Shown here: piece by piece, positions 13,378-25,417 of the stretch
How positions within the stretch are numbered: the first letter of the stretch is position 1
Layout: every line of letters starts with the position of its first letter
The notes under the pieces: model-generated
What the model saw: only the letters and a program-made list of their open reading frames with translations
Told to the model about the DNA's origin: nothing
Database searches by the model: none
Program-made: the position numbers and the translations under genes
NCBI GenBank assembly: GCA_013399115.1
Contig: VXAA01000098.1
Location: forward strand, 1 to 64,000
Origin: Anseranas semipalmata
Lineage: Eukaryota > Chordata > Aves > Anseriformes > Anseranatidae
Direction of reading: 5' to 3'
DNA: 64,000 bases

Positions 13378-15286
13378 ATCAGCTCTACCAGGCACTGCAT
13401 ATATAAATCTAATTATATGTTGTATTAATTTTTAAAGCAAACACATACAAAAATTAACATGACAATGAAGCTAAGAAGTTAGGTGAAACTATTTAAGACA
13501 GAGAATTTAACAGTAAGTCTGAGTGAATGAGTGACTTATTCTTCACTCATTCTGTTGTGATAACTCCTTGATTAGCCAAGTCTGCTTACTGCTCTGGGGC
13601 CTTAACTCCTGTCCTATCCAGAATTGGTAACATCATGTGTACTATATAAAACAATGATGGCTTTGCTAATAAAAGAGATTTGGACTGGTATCAAGTGACC
13701 CAGATTGCTTTTAAAAGTAAATTTGACATCAGGATTGTTCAATATCTCTTATATAGATTATATAAAATGAAATAGATTCTATTACTAAATCTGAAATATG
13801 TCTATTATTCTGTAGAATTGCAAGGCATCCTTTTCTTTTTTTTATGACTTCCACTAAAAACAATTCTTTAGCTATTCTTCCATGGGTAACGTCTTCCAGT
13901 TATTGTTTAAATTTTGAAAATGTAAATGGTAATGTTAGCAGTAACATTGGACAGAACTGATTCTCACAGTTGTTTAGTTTGCATTCAGTGATTCTAGAGG
14001 AACCAAATTAAATTTGCAAAAGCAGCAGCAGTCCTGGATTCCACTTCATCATCCTTTATTTATTAGCATTGTGAATATGGCAACAGGCACGCATTACTGA
14101 ACAAAGATAACTTAACTACAGACAATTATGCATGTCTCAGCAAAGCTGTAATGTAATAGAAATCTGTGACACGCCTCAAACTGAGCTTTGCATGTTCTTT
14201 GCAGATCACGGGGACGTTCCCTGCTGATGCAGTGAGTTGCATCGTGTTGCAGCAAATTACTGTCTTGTCTCTTTGCTGCATCACAGAAAGTGCTAAAATA
14301 ACAGGAATCTTGCTGCCACTCTCAGATACATGCTTGCTCAGAAAAAGCATTAGACTACAAGCTAGGAGCATCCTTAGAAATGTTCCAGTACAAAACAGAA
14401 GAAATATATAGACATGTCAGTGAAAGGGAGTATGAGATTTGGGGCTTTTTTCCCTCAGTCATTGTGGCTTTGATTTTAATCCTTTCTCAGAACATCCCTC
14501 TGTATTAAAAAAAAATTAGGTAGCTGACAAGGGAAAAGTGGAATGGTATTAGTTAAAAGAATGTCACAAGTTTCGTGGTACAAAATTCCACATCTACCCA
14601 AGAACTAAACACTCACAAAAAGATGACCGAAGTCACTTTCAAGCAATTAATTATTTTACTTATGATAATTGAGAAAAAATATTTTGAGAACACTTTCTTT
14701 TTGAGACATTAAATTGAGATACTTCTATTGGTACATTATTATTACAGATCTCATTCATAAGATGAAATACAATGGAAATAGCACAGTCTAAGGTTATTAT
14801 GTTTCAGGTGGTAATTTATTTGTGGATTTCCTTGTGTGTTTTACCAAATTAATTTTTCATCTTTTGCATGATAATACTGATTTAAAACAATAAAAAGATG
14901 GCCTGTGATTCAATAGATTTTGTATTCTCAGATCAGAATTTGATTTTATTCAATGCATTTTTTTTGCTTAAATACATAACAATATTTGTACATAACCTTC
15001 AATTTAAAAGTGCACAAAGGATAGAGGATTTGATTTTTTTGACCAATTTCTACAAACTTCATTATGTTGTTTTCTTTATTATTTTCTGATTGTCACTACT
15101 ATGTATTACATTGTTGTCCTGCTATTATTAATTCATTTAAAATTACATTTAATTCTGTTTATTGTTTCTACTGTAAATACCAGTTGGCATCCTTTCTAAT
15201 ATTAAATAGAGTAAAAAAATTGGTATTCATATGGATGTCATATTTTGTGCTTTCATAGACATACTTATTCAATTCTTTATTTTAAA

Positions 15287-15335
15287 TTTCATGCATTAAT
15301 TAATGCATTAATTTCATGCATTCCATTCATGCATA
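15287..15335. repeat. ATGCAT palindrome cluster
   Basis: An 18-bp perfect palindrome occupies 15291-15308 (ATGCATTAAT joined to TAATGCAT). 'TTTCATGCAT' then recurs at about 15312, and another ATGCAT lies near 15329, giving four copies of ATGCAT within about 45 bases. It could be a duplicated regulatory motif or local slippage. The sequence alone cannot decide. Confidence 0.6.
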
Positions 15336-16869
15336 TAGGGGGGAAAGATCAAAAAGTATTGTTTCCATTCAAGCAACTGGGAATTGTGTGCAATTTTTAT
15401 TAGCCATGAAGAGTTTAAGAAAACAAATACTTCTTCCATAAATATCAGAATGAGGGAAGGAACCTAAATGTGTGCAGGAACTGCTCTCTGAACCATGTTG
15501 AAATGCTGCTGGCATTAACTAAAATTATCCCCTACAGAAATGTTCCTCAAATCCTTAACAACTTCACAAGTCAATACTTTCAAAAGTATTAAAGTAATTT
15601 GTTTATGGGCTTATGATGGGTTTCTTATTTTTATAGCTAAAAACTGATATTATAGTCCACTGATGTAGAAAGCCCCAGAGGTTAGTAGAGACTGATTGTG
15701 GCATTCCTTAGTCCAAATTTATACACAGTGTAATAGAGTTCAGTTTTACTTTCAAAAGTTTGATTACAGTGCAACATGTAAGAAAGTATATTACATATTC
15801 TGCTATCTCAGTGTTCATCTAGCTAAAGACTGAAAGGATACTGAAACACCATACAGATGGATAGTAGAAAAATACTCAGAGTACAAGCAAGGCTAAGATT
15901 TTGGAAGTAGAAGCAGAACTCAGGATTGGAAGTGCACATCTGGATCTGAATATCCATTAAATGTGATTTGCTTCTAAGATTTTCTTTTAATTATTATGGA
16001 TTTATTACAGAGGGAGAATCTGACAAAAGGATATATAAAAACAATAGTATTTTTTGGCCTTCTATGTAAAGTTTCAGGGTGACTTTTCTATCTTTTTTTT
16101 AATGCTAACAGAAGCAAGTAGTGTAGAAATAATGGGCACTGTCAGCTTCAGGTTCAAATTATTCTTTAGTCTCAACCCATTTCTATGTGTTGTAGTTTCT
16201 ATTTCGTACTCCTGTGGATCTATTAGGTTTGAGCTTCCAAGAAATTAAGAACTTAACAGGTGCATGCGGTTTCATAAGGCAGAGTTCTCTCAAACATGAT
16301 TGAATTTGCATACATTGATGAAACTGTGAAACCTTCTTTGGTTACCATAAATGCTCATTCAGTCACAGTAGTAAATCCTGGAGTCAATATAGGAAATACT
16401 GTATAAGTAATAAGGTAAGTCAAAGTATAATAAGCACTGTGATAAAACAACTACATTGAAAAAGATTCCAGAACTGTTGTGTTTGGAAAACTATTTTCCA
16501 TTTGAAGCTGGCGAAAACCTTACCCAATGCCAGAATGTTTTTATTTTACCTGGGTAAAATGCAGGTAAGCCACAGAAGGCTGATTAGAATCGAATCATAG
16601 AATCATAGAATATCCTGAGTTGGAAGGGAGCCACAAGGATCATTGAGTCCAACTCCCAGCTCCACACTAGACCATCTAAAAGTCAGACCATATGTCTGAG
16701 AGTATTATCCAAATGCTCCTTGAACTCTGGCAGGCTCAGTGCCATGACCACTTCCCTGGAGAGCCTGTTCCAGTGCCCAACCACCCTCTCAGTGAAGAAC
16801 TTTTTCCTGATATTCAGCCTGAACCTCCCCTGTTGCAGCTCCATGCTGTTCCCTCAGGTCCTGTCACTG

Positions 16870-17469
16870 TCACCAGAGAGAAGAGATCAGCACCTGCCCC
16901 TCTGCTCCCCTCGTGAGGAAGTTGCAGGCCACCATGAGGCCTCCCCTCAGTCTCCTCTTCTCTGGGCTGAACAAACCAAGTGACCTCAGCCACTCCTCAT
17001 ATGTCTTGCCCTCTAAACCCTTCATCATCTTCTTAGCCCTCCTTTGGACACTCTCTGATAGTTTTATGTCCTTCCTATACTGTGGTGCCCAAAACTGCAC
17101 ACAGAACTCGAGGTGAGGGCGCCCCAGCTCAGAGCAGAGTGGGACAATCACTTCCCTCGACCAACTAGCAGTGCTGTGTTTGATGCACCCTAGGATATGG
17201 TTGGCCCTTTTGGCTACCAGAGCAGACTGTATTGGACTCAAGTGCAACTTGCCATTGACCAAAACCCCCACATCCCTCTCTGCGGGGCTGCTCTCCAGCA
17301 TCTCGTCCCCCAGTCTGTACGTACAGCCAGGGTTGCCCCTTCCCAAGTGCAGAATCCGGCACTTGTTTTTGTTAAACTTCATGTGGCTGGTGATTGCCCA
17401 GCTCTCTGATTTGTCAAAATCTCTCTGTAAGGCTTCTCTACCCTTAATGGATTCAGCAGCTCCTCCCAA
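16870..17469 (-). pseudogene. CR1 ORF2 remnant, C-terminal 199 codons
   Basis: This is the longest clearly homologous open frame in the window. It starts just after the FADD catalytic box (its first codon is TTG, so this is not a real start) and runs to the CR1 C-terminus. Visible motifs include HMKFNKNKCRILHLGRGNP, SPAERDVGVLVNGKLHLS, HLEFCVQFWAPQYRKDIK and [16 protein letters not shown]. These match the thumb and C-terminal region of non-LTR reverse transcriptase. It is separated from the upstream RT motifs by a frameshift and has no promoter, so it is a fragment of a dead element and not a host gene. Confidence 0.9.
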
Positions 17470-17642
17470 TTTAGTGTCATCTGCAAACTTAGTATACCTT
17501 CTAGTCCTACATCTAAATCACTTATGAAAACATTGAAGAGAACTGGCCCTAAAATGGAGCCCTGGGGAAACCCAGGCTGACTGGCTGCCAGCCTGTTGTA
17601 ACCCCATTTACTTTCACCCCTTGAGCTTGACCCATCAGCCAA
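17379..17642 (-). pseudogene. CR1 ORF2 remnant, RT palm piece
   Basis: The frame contains FPQGSILGPVLFNVFISDLD, the RT motif B region of CR1-type elements. It then slips out of the coding frame (LQMTLNWEELL is the FADDTKLGG region read in the wrong frame). The slip marks a small deletion at about 17488-17495. This segment has no independent function. Confidence 0.85.
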
Positions 17643-17659
17643 TCATATTATACATTTTT

Positions 17660-17854
17660 CTAGCTGCATGGTGGACATTTATTCCAGAAGGATATGTGAG
17701 AAACAGTATGGAAAGCTTTACTGAAATCCAAAAAGATTACATCAACTGTCTTCCCTTGGTCAACTAGGTGGGTGACCTTGTCATAAAAGGAAATTAAGTT
17801 AGTTAAGCAGGACCTTCCCCTTGTGAATCCATGTTGGCTATGACCAATGACCAC
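17660..17854 (-). pseudogene. CR1 ORF2 remnant, RT motif A piece
   Basis: [21 protein letters not shown] followed by [13 protein letters not shown] corresponds to the fingers and motif A of CR1 reverse transcriptase. The frame ends in unrelated residues where CR1 normally continues towards the PQG motif, so an internal deletion of some tens of codons is likely. Confidence 0.85.
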
Positions 17855-17873
17855 ATTGTCCTTCAGGTGTTTT

Positions 17874-18137
17874 TCAATAACTCAGAATAATTACCAGGCA
17901 CTGAAGTGAGATTGACAGGCCTGCAATTACCAGGGTCTTCTTTCTTATCCATCTTGAAAATTGGAACAATGTTTGCCAGCTTTCATTCAACTGGGACCTC
18001 TCCAGATTCCCAAGACCATTGAAAAATAATTGAGATGACATCACAATGACATCAGCCAGCTCTCTGAGTACCCTGGGATGAATCCCATTGGGCCCCATAT
18101 ACTTACATGCATCCAGCCAGAGCAGCAAGTCTCTCAT
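17874..18137 (-). pseudogene. CR1 ORF2 remnant upstream of RT motif A
   Basis: GPNGIHPRVLRELADVI is the CR1 segment between the endonuclease and the RT core. The later residues (SRWIRKKTLVIAGLSISLQCLVII) correspond to the IFKKGKKEDPGNYRPVSLTS region in decayed form. This is the most 5' part of the element that remains. Confidence 0.8.
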
Positions 18138-18175
18138 TAAGAAAATGTGATTAAGGAAATGTGATGCTCACACTG

Positions 18176-18200
18176 AAAATAAATAAATAAATAAATAAAT
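18176..18200. repeat. (AAAT)n microsatellite
   Basis: About six AAAT units lie some 40 bases beyond the 5' break of the CR1 copy. Confidence 0.85.
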
Positions 18201-19289
18201 CCTACTTTAAATGCTGTGAGAGCTCCTCAGTACCTCATTCAAGTACCAGTAGCATCTTTCCCTATTTTTTTTTTTTTTTTGTAAAATCTGACATGTCCCT
18301 GAAGACCCAACAGAATATAAGCATAGAAAATGAGATTTTAAAAAGTTGTAACAGGAACTGCTATTTTCTTCAAGGTAGTATTTTTCTTAGCTGCCTCCAC
18401 AGAAATAGTCTAAATGTTCTTCAGGATCACATTAAAAGAATTTTCTTCTTGATGGCTAAAATAAACTGAGCAGGGCAAAACTCACCTTCAACACTAGGTA
18501 TAATAAAGAGGACTTTGAAAGAGACACAGTTTGGGGTTGACACCATGAAAATATATCAACAGTAAAGATTGTGGCATCTGCAGTTTGTTTAATTACTTAT
18601 TTCCTTATTGCCTTGGGTGAATAATTAAAGTATATTTTGGGTATTGTTCCCATGCTAACAATTTAGAGTCCGTTATCAAAACAATGAGATCTAGTAAACC
18701 CATTGAAACACATGGCTGAAGCTCCCATTCCTCACTTTTTAAGTATACAAAACAGTGTTTTTTAGAGGTTCAAAATATATCATTTGACTCTGGGGGCTGT
18801 TCCAGGGAGAAAGAATTTGAGTCATAGGTGAAACTGGTGGCAACCAGTCAGATCTGTGCAGTTTGGACAATGGGAATTTCCACAACAGAAACGCCTGGGT
18901 GAATTGGGAGAAAAAAAGTAAAGTTTCCTGAGGAAGCAGCAACCTTGGGGTGTGAAGATTGTTAAAGTCAGATTTTAACAGCTGGTTTGGGAACAGACTA
19001 TTACTTTTAGAGTTGATTTTATCAACCTGAAGTGAACTGCTTTTAGGATAAAACCAGTAAGCAAAAATTATATTAGTGTAGAATGAGATTGTCTAAGTTC
19101 TCATTGATGCTTCTTAAAACTCAGGCATTTGCCACTGTTCAAGATCAACCTGAGAGGCAAAGAGACAGAGGAATGGGGAATGACTAGCTGGGAAGCAGCT
19201 CTGTAGGAGAGGGCCCAGGGATCCTGATGGGCAGCAAATTGAGAATGAGTCAGTAGTATGCCCTTGAGAAGGCTTCATGAACAAAAACA
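18201..19289. other. Unique DNA, no gene seen
   Basis: Apart from a T run at 18265-18280, no recognised repeat or exon is visible. Confidence 0.55.
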
Positions 19290-19790
19290 TAGCAGGTCCG
19301 GAGAGGTTATTATCCCCTTCAACTTGGCCACCTTTGGGATGTTGTTCTGTTTCAGGTTTCCCAACAGAAGAGGTAGATTGCAAATTGCAGAGAAACCAAA
19401 GATGGTTAGGGAGCTGGAGTGCATCACATAAAAGGAGAAATGAAGGGAACTGGGTATGCTCAGCCTGAAGAGGCAGTATTCTTCTACTGCCTAAAAAGGA
19501 ATTATGGAGAAAATGGGGGCAGACCCTCCCCAAGGATGCACAGCAAAAGTGCTGCATCAATGGAAACTCCAGTTCCAGGATAGGGAAGGATGCTTCACCA
19601 GAAGAGGGGTTAAGCCCCATAGAAGGTCACCTAGAGAGGGTGGGAAATCACTGCCTTTGCAGATTTTTAGAGCTTTGCCAGATAAGACCCTGAGCAGCCT
19701 GCTCTAATCTTGAAGATACCCTACTTTTTTTGAGGAGGAGGTTGGACTAGACGGCCTTGGATTCAGTTCTAACATATATTTTTCTGTGAT
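19290..19790 (+). mobile_element. Ancient CR1 LINE 3' end, heavily degraded
   Basis: The 3' part keeps 'gagcagcctgctcta', 'aggaggttggactagacggcctt' in broken form, and a terminal 'ttctgtgattt' at about 19784. These are landmarks of the CR1 3' end. Further upstream, weak but co-linear matches such as 'gctcagcctgaagaggca' and 'ctagagagggtggg' support extension to about 19290. It is much more diverged than the other CR1 copies here, so it is older. An antisense open frame over it (19114-19620) is a chance product. Confidence 0.7.
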
Positions 19791-20993
19791 TTCACTGGGC
19801 ATACACTGACAAAAAAAAAAAAAAAAGGAAGAAGCTGAGGAGCGGGGAATGGAAGATACAGAAAATGTAGTTCTGAGGGAGTCTTTTTAACCTAAATATT
19901 ACTGTAAAAATGGCATATCTCTTTCTTCTTTAGTAATAAAATAACAATGATTGTCTTCTCTTTTGTTTATGCTGTGTCCTTGGTAGCAAGACTAAAATAA
20001 ATAGGGTCACTACAATAGTAAAAACAAAACAGAAAACAGTGGGTTTAAGCACCATTTTCTCCCGTAACTAAATCCAATTTATATGCCTTGAATTTTATCC
20101 TTATTACTGAAAGAAATAAGAATACCAATACTGTGACATTGCCATGTTGGAAAACATAAAGCAGTAACAAAGCAGTAACAGTTAAAAAATGAGCATGTGG
20201 CACTGTTTTGTTGGAACTCTGAAAATGTTGAAACTCTGAAAATCCATTCTGTTTACTTCAGATTGTCAAGTCATGAAATCACTTCTTGAGGATAAATGTG
20301 TTTCCAGGAACAGACAGTGACCAAGTACTGTAACATAATGAAAATGTCTGAAAGAGCATGTGGTCATCAGAAGATAATATTCAACTGTATCTTAGCATCA
20401 GAAATGGAGCAGTGCTAACCACCAAAAGAGAAAGGAAACCTCTGATGTGTTCTGTGGCCATGTAAAAATATCTGCTCAGCTGCATGGTGATTGAGATACA
20501 ACTGTAATTCTTTTAACATGTTCTGGAGTTACTCTGTATGAGAATTGGAGGCAGGATTATTCTGAATTCTGAAAGTGTCTGCTCATTCAGAAAAGGACAT
20601 ATGACTATATTCATGTCAAGGAGTGTAATGAGAAAAGAAAATTGTATAAAATTAATTCATCTTGTGACAAAGATTATAATGGAAGTGAAGATTAACTCTG
20701 TGGAATAAAATAGTCTGGTATTTAATTCTCTACTTACATGTCTTAAAATAGATGTATGCTTCAGTTTTAAAGTTTGCATTTTTGCTTCCCTGAATTTGTA
20801 TGCAATTCTCTCTTCTGGAAAAGTACAAAACCAAGTAAATGGATACTATAAAAATGCTTTTTCAAGCTATTTCATTTCATAAATACTTTTGAGACAGCTG
20901 TGACCCAAATATGCTTAATAAGATATCATTATTATCAGTTCACTGCTACAATTTCAAAACTAGATCAAGCATCAAACCTACATTTGCACTGAC
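19791..20993. other. AT-rich unique DNA, no gene seen
   Basis: It contains an A run at 19811-19826 and a small tandem duplication near 20210-20244 in which 'actctgaaaatgttg' recurs. No exon is visible. Confidence 0.55.
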
Positions 20994-20995
20994 AA

Positions 20996-21044
20996 AAAGG
21001 AAAAGGAAAGGAAAAGGAAAGGAAAAGGAAAGGAAAAGGAAAGG
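20996..21044 (+). repeat. (AAAAGGAAAGG)n minisatellite abutting the gap
   Basis: An 11-base A/G unit repeats about four times and runs straight into the assembly gap, so the array is longer than shown. Confidence 0.9.
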
Positions 21045-22037
21045 NNNNNNNNNNNNNNNNNNNNNNNNNNNNNNNNNNNNNNNNNNNNNNNNNNNNNNNN
21101 NNNNNNNNNNNNNNNNNNNNNNNNNNNNNNNNNNNNNNNNNNNNNNNNNNNNNNNNNNNNNNNNNNNNNNNNNNNNNNNNNNNNNNNNNNNNNNNNNNNN
21201 NNNNNNNNNNNNNNNNNNNNNNNNNNNNNNNNNNNNNNNNNNNNNNNNNNNNNNNNNNNNNNNNNNNNNNNNNNNNNNNNNNNNNNNNNNNNNNNNNNNN
21301 NNNNNNNNNNNNNNNNNNNNNNNNNNNNNNNNNNNNNNNNNNNNNNNNNNNNNNNNNNNNNNNNNNNNNNNNNNNNNNNNNNNNNNNNNNNNNNNNNNNN
21401 NNNNNNNNNNNNNNNNNNNNNNNNNNNNNNNNNNNNNNNNNNNNNNNNNNNNNNNNNNNNNNNNNNNNNNNNNNNNNNNNNNNNNNNNNNNNNNNNNNNN
21501 NNNNNNNNNNNNNNNNNNNNNNNNNNNNNNNNNNNNNNNNNNNNNNNNNNNNNNNNNNNNNNNNNNNNNNNNNNNNNNNNNNNNNNNNNNNNNNNNNNNN
21601 NNNNNNNNNNNNNNNNNNNNNNNNNNNNNNNNNNNNNNNNNNNNNNNNNNNNNNNNNNNNNNNNNNNNNNNNNNNNNNNNNNNNNNNNNNNNNNNNNNNN
21701 NNNNNNNNNNNNNNNNNNNNNNNNNNNNNNNNNNNNNNNNNNNNNNNNNNNNNNNNNNNNNNNNNNNNNNNNNNNNNNNNNNNNNNNNNNNNNNNNNNNN
21801 NNNNNNNNNNNNNNNNNNNNNNNNNNNNNNNNNNNNNNNNNNNNNNNNNNNNNNNNNNNNNNNNNNNNNNNNNNNNNNNNNNNNNNNNNNNNNNNNNNNN
21901 NNNNNNNNNNNNNNNNNNNNNNNNNNNNNNNNNNNNNNNNNNNNNNNNNNNNNNNNNNNNNNNNNNNNNNNNNNNNNNNNNNNNNNNNNNNNNNNNNNNN
22001 NNNNNNNNNNNNNNNNNNNNNNNNNNNNNNNNNNNNN
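21045..22037. other. Assembly gap, 993 N
   Basis: A run of 993 undetermined bases. The left edge is an A/G minisatellite and the right edge an A-rich run, so the gap probably results from failed sequencing or assembly of purine-rich repeats. Its length may be an estimate. The long open frames spanning it are artefacts of reading N as an amino acid. Confidence 0.98.
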
Positions 22038-22045
22038 AAAAAAAA

Positions 22046-25000
22046 GAAATCTTGCAATCTTTAAAGGAAAAAACTTCCCAAAGAATGCAATACTTATCAT
22101 ATATCACTTCTAATGAGTTAGATGTTCCAAATCACATGAAAGTATGGGAAAGGTTAAGAAGAGAAAAGCAGTAAATCTGACCTTAGCCTTTGGTCCAAAG
22201 AAGTTTGGTAATTCACATTAAAAGGAAAGCTTACAGGATTATGTTTCTTGCTGCGTATTAGATAAAACTGATATACAAGCTACAAAAACTATGAATGTAA
22301 AATATAATGAGGATATAAAATAGATTAACTTAATTGGGGTTTTTATTAATTATAATCAGCTTTTGAAGTAGAGAAACAACCTTTAATTACAGATGTTTAA
22401 TAAAAAAAAATAATAAAAACAATCACAGATATTTGAGTTCACATTGTGAAGTACTGCATTATCTACAAACATCTTATTTCCGGAAACCAGGTTCCTTCTT
22501 TACATAGTACCACCTGTTGCAGTTACCAGCTAATTTATTGGTATTTTGTATGTTGCAAAATTGTACCAGGATCTTAAGTCCTTTCTGAAACAAACTAAAA
22601 GTGATGGAGGAAGACAGGAAAAGGCAGTATACCGTTGATAATAACAAAGGATTTAATTTATATTTTCTGACATTTATTTGCTGCAATTTTTAATGACTTT
22701 CTGGTATTTTTTTTTGTTTAAACTCCTATATGTCTTGCCAGTGTCTGAATACTTTTTACATTTGTAGTCTCCTTTATAGGAATCAAAAGTCTCTAGGGCA
22801 GACACTAGCAGACTGTGCTGCAGTGTCCTATAGCTGGGTTGACTGTTGATCCCAGGGAGATACAAAAAGAAGTCAGACTACAAAGCAACAGCTGCTAGTG
22901 TAAGCAGGAAAAGGAGATCATCCATCTCATAGGACACCTCATTTCCACAGCCTCATTTTAAGAACAGTTCATGAAGGCGACTGAATACAGCAACCCAGCA
23001 ATAGCACTAGACTTTACTTTCCTAAGACACAGTTAACAGCAAAAATAATATTTCAAATACCTATTCTGCAGAGCTGACTGGGTGAGAGTTTGTAAGAGCC
23101 AGAAAATAAGACAATAATTGAACTTTAATCCACAGAAATAGCATTATTCCATGTGGGACCCATATTTGTTTTAAAGGGAACAGTAAGGAAATTTTTAGCC
23201 ACTCCCATCTCATAATTTGGCCATCAGAACAAAGCAAAAATATGAGAGACACTGAGGAATGCTAGCAATGTTGATAACTTCAGATAATACTATTTCTGTA
23301 TAGAAAAGAGAGATTTCTCTCAATGTTCCTCACCCCTCTCCTATGAAACCTCCAAACACATAAAAGCTGCTGCTGGACTTTGCAACTGAACTGCCTCTTA
23401 CATCCTTTCAAGCATGTAGCAAGCAAACCCCTTACTTTGTCTTAGCAAGCATACATACTTCCAGGACAGCAGGTTTCCAGACCTGTAAAATGGTATATAC
23501 AGTAATGTACTCCAGCAGGACACTGTTCAGGCAGACATTTGGAGAAACCTGAACATTCACCCATTTAAAAGAACCAGAGAGGACTGTAGAGACCTCTTTG
23601 TGTCCAGCTTTCTCAATGAAGAAATCCTTTTCCGCTTAGCATAGTATCTTTTTTTTTTTTTTTTTCCTGGAAGGGATGCTGTACTGGGAACAAAGACATA
23701 AAGAGCCTTCAACAAGCATATTAGAAAAGCAGCAAAAGGTATATTCAGAACAAAAAAGTATAGGTAAGAAATCCTAAATAAAATACCCTACCCTTCAGAA
23801 GGTGCATGTAAATATTGTCTAAAATAATACTAAACTCAATGGGTATAGGAAGGAAATACAAAAGCCACCAGCTACAGTCTGTGAAGCTGAAAGCAGAAAT
23901 GCTGCTATAAAACCAAAACAGCAGAGCCTCAGGCACTTTGCTTACTCTGTGGAGACAACACCCTGAGGCTCAGGAAGGCAAGCTTGATGTGTAGCAGACA
24001 CCTTGTGAGGCACAGGATATTTCTTTCACCTAGATATCAGGGAGAAGGAAGGAAGCCTGAATTAATGTACAAAGTCAGTGCTTAGCCATTTTAAGAGCAG
24101 CAAAGTCACTGCAAGGAAGCCAGGAAGCCTTGTATTGCACTGATGGGCAGGACAGGAGAAAAGGAATCCTTCTGTCAGAGTTAATGTCCCAACTTCTCTG
24201 TTGCAGAGGCTTCCTGCGAGCTTTACGCCAGAGGTTTTGATGCCCCAGCCTAACACATCAGACACACAACATAATGACTGCAAATGAAGACAAAAGAAGG
24301 AGCTTTCTTTATTTGCTGTTCTCTTTCTCTCATAAAGTGTAAATAGCTTCTATTCCTATGGATTTTGTCATTAAAACCTCACTGACACAGGCCAGAAATT
24401 TCATCTATCCCTTTTATAGCAACTTTTGAATCCCTTGGAGGTGAATGTTCTTTCTTTGGAATAAAGCCAGTCAAGTGGAACATTCTAGGCTGAAACTTTT
24501 CTTTGAGAGAAAGAGAGAGAGTTGCTTTAGGGACAAGCCTATTTCTTTATTCTAATATATTCCTTTTTTCGGTGCCAGTGACTCTTTGGATTCTTTATCA
24601 AAGTCAGAGGACAGCACACACTTTCTCATCCTTATAACTGACTGGTTTTTAATCCCCTAAAAGAGAGATCTTTAATATTTAAATTATATTAACGTACTAC
24701 TTTTTTTTTTTCCTTACCATCATTATTGGCCCATAGATTATTTTCGCAATTAAATTTTGGGGGTTTTGTTTTTATTATAAGGCTACTCTAATAAAAATAT
24801 TATATGTTTAACTACTCAGAAAATTATAATAATAATAAAAAATATCACACTGAAGCAATTTCTATTTCTAAGTAGGTCTATTAACCTAAATAGAGATGTT
24901 CCCCTAATGATATTCTTTTTACAGTGTATTTTGTTCTTTCTATCATTTCACTAACATGTTAAAAAAAATAATAGTGAAGGCATATAACATCGTGCATCAG

Positions 25001-25300
25001 CTGAAGGCAACTGTCACCAACTGGACTAACCTTAGAGACTAGTTTTGTCTCACTCACTAGTTGGCTTAAAGCAGAAGTGGCCAAGGAAATCACTGCCAAG
25101 TTGAACAATGATTAAGAGAGGTTTATCAGGTTTCCCTTTGCATTGCTGCAGGGAAATCTAGTTTCAAGTTTTGTTTCTCCACATCTGCTGATCCTCTCCA
25201 TTGATGATACTAGGTCACGACCTTCTTCTCTGTGGTTTTCTTCTCTCCACTGTCCTATCTCTCAGTCAGTTTTTATAGGCTTTTCAGGTGCTGTGAAGAG
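22046..25300. other. Unique DNA, no gene seen
   Basis: There is a T run at 23649-23665 and an AT-rich block at 24660-24970. No exon, RNA gene or recognised transposon is visible. The slightly GC-richer stretch at 23940-24290 has no similarity I can name. Confidence 0.5.
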
Positions 25301-25305
25301 TCAAC

Positions 25306-25417
25306 TTTTATTTTATTTTATTTTATTTTATTTTTATTTTATTTTATTTTATTTTATTTTATTTTATTTTATTTTATTTTATTTTATTATTTTATTTATT
25401 TATTTGTTTGTTTGTTT
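25306..25417 (+). repeat. (TTTTA)n pentanucleotide array with (TTTA)n and (TTTG)n
   Basis: About 16 TTTTA units with one extra-T interruption near 25331-25336, passing into TTTA (from about 25388) and TTTG units (from about 25403). Long open frames through it are Phe, Ile, Leu and Tyr-rich repeat translations with no meaning. Confidence 0.95.

Larger units (their letters stand above)
12137..16590. other. AT-rich unique DNA, no gene seen
   Basis: No exon is visible. It holds T-rich runs (12824-12857, 13351-13377), a 25-base A run (13031-13055) and a single undetermined base at 13079. A palindromic ATGCAT cluster at 15287-15335 is described separately. Open frames are short, AT-driven and rich in F, I, L and Y, as expected of chance frames in such DNA. 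Confidence 0.55.
16592..18137 (-). mobile_element. CR1 LINE, 1.5-kb copy with broken reverse transcriptase
   Basis: The 3' terminus is at the left, with AATCATAG octamers at 16592-16610, and the 5' truncation is near 18137. Read on the minus strand, ORF2 appears in pieces. The first, about 18137-17874, has GPNGIHPRVLRELADVI. The second, 17854-17660, has [17 protein letters not shown] and motif A as [13 protein letters not shown]. The third, 17642-17379, has PQGSILGPVLFNVFISDLD. The catalytic FADD box is at 17476-17487 but lies in another frame, which stays open down to 16870 with NKCRILHLGRGNP and [10 protein letters not shown]. About four bases appear lost just before FADD, and a longer piece is missing between motif A and the PQG motif. 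The second conserved Asp of KAFD is His here. The element is dead. It shares its 3' subfamily with the copy at 46550-47110. Confidence 0.95.

Noticed and set aside
19114..19620. 168-codon minus-strand open frame
   Set aside because: Mostly antisense to the degraded CR1 copy. No motifs of its own.
20911..22113. Open frames of 359-400 codons
   Set aside because: They consist almost entirely of the 993-base N gap.
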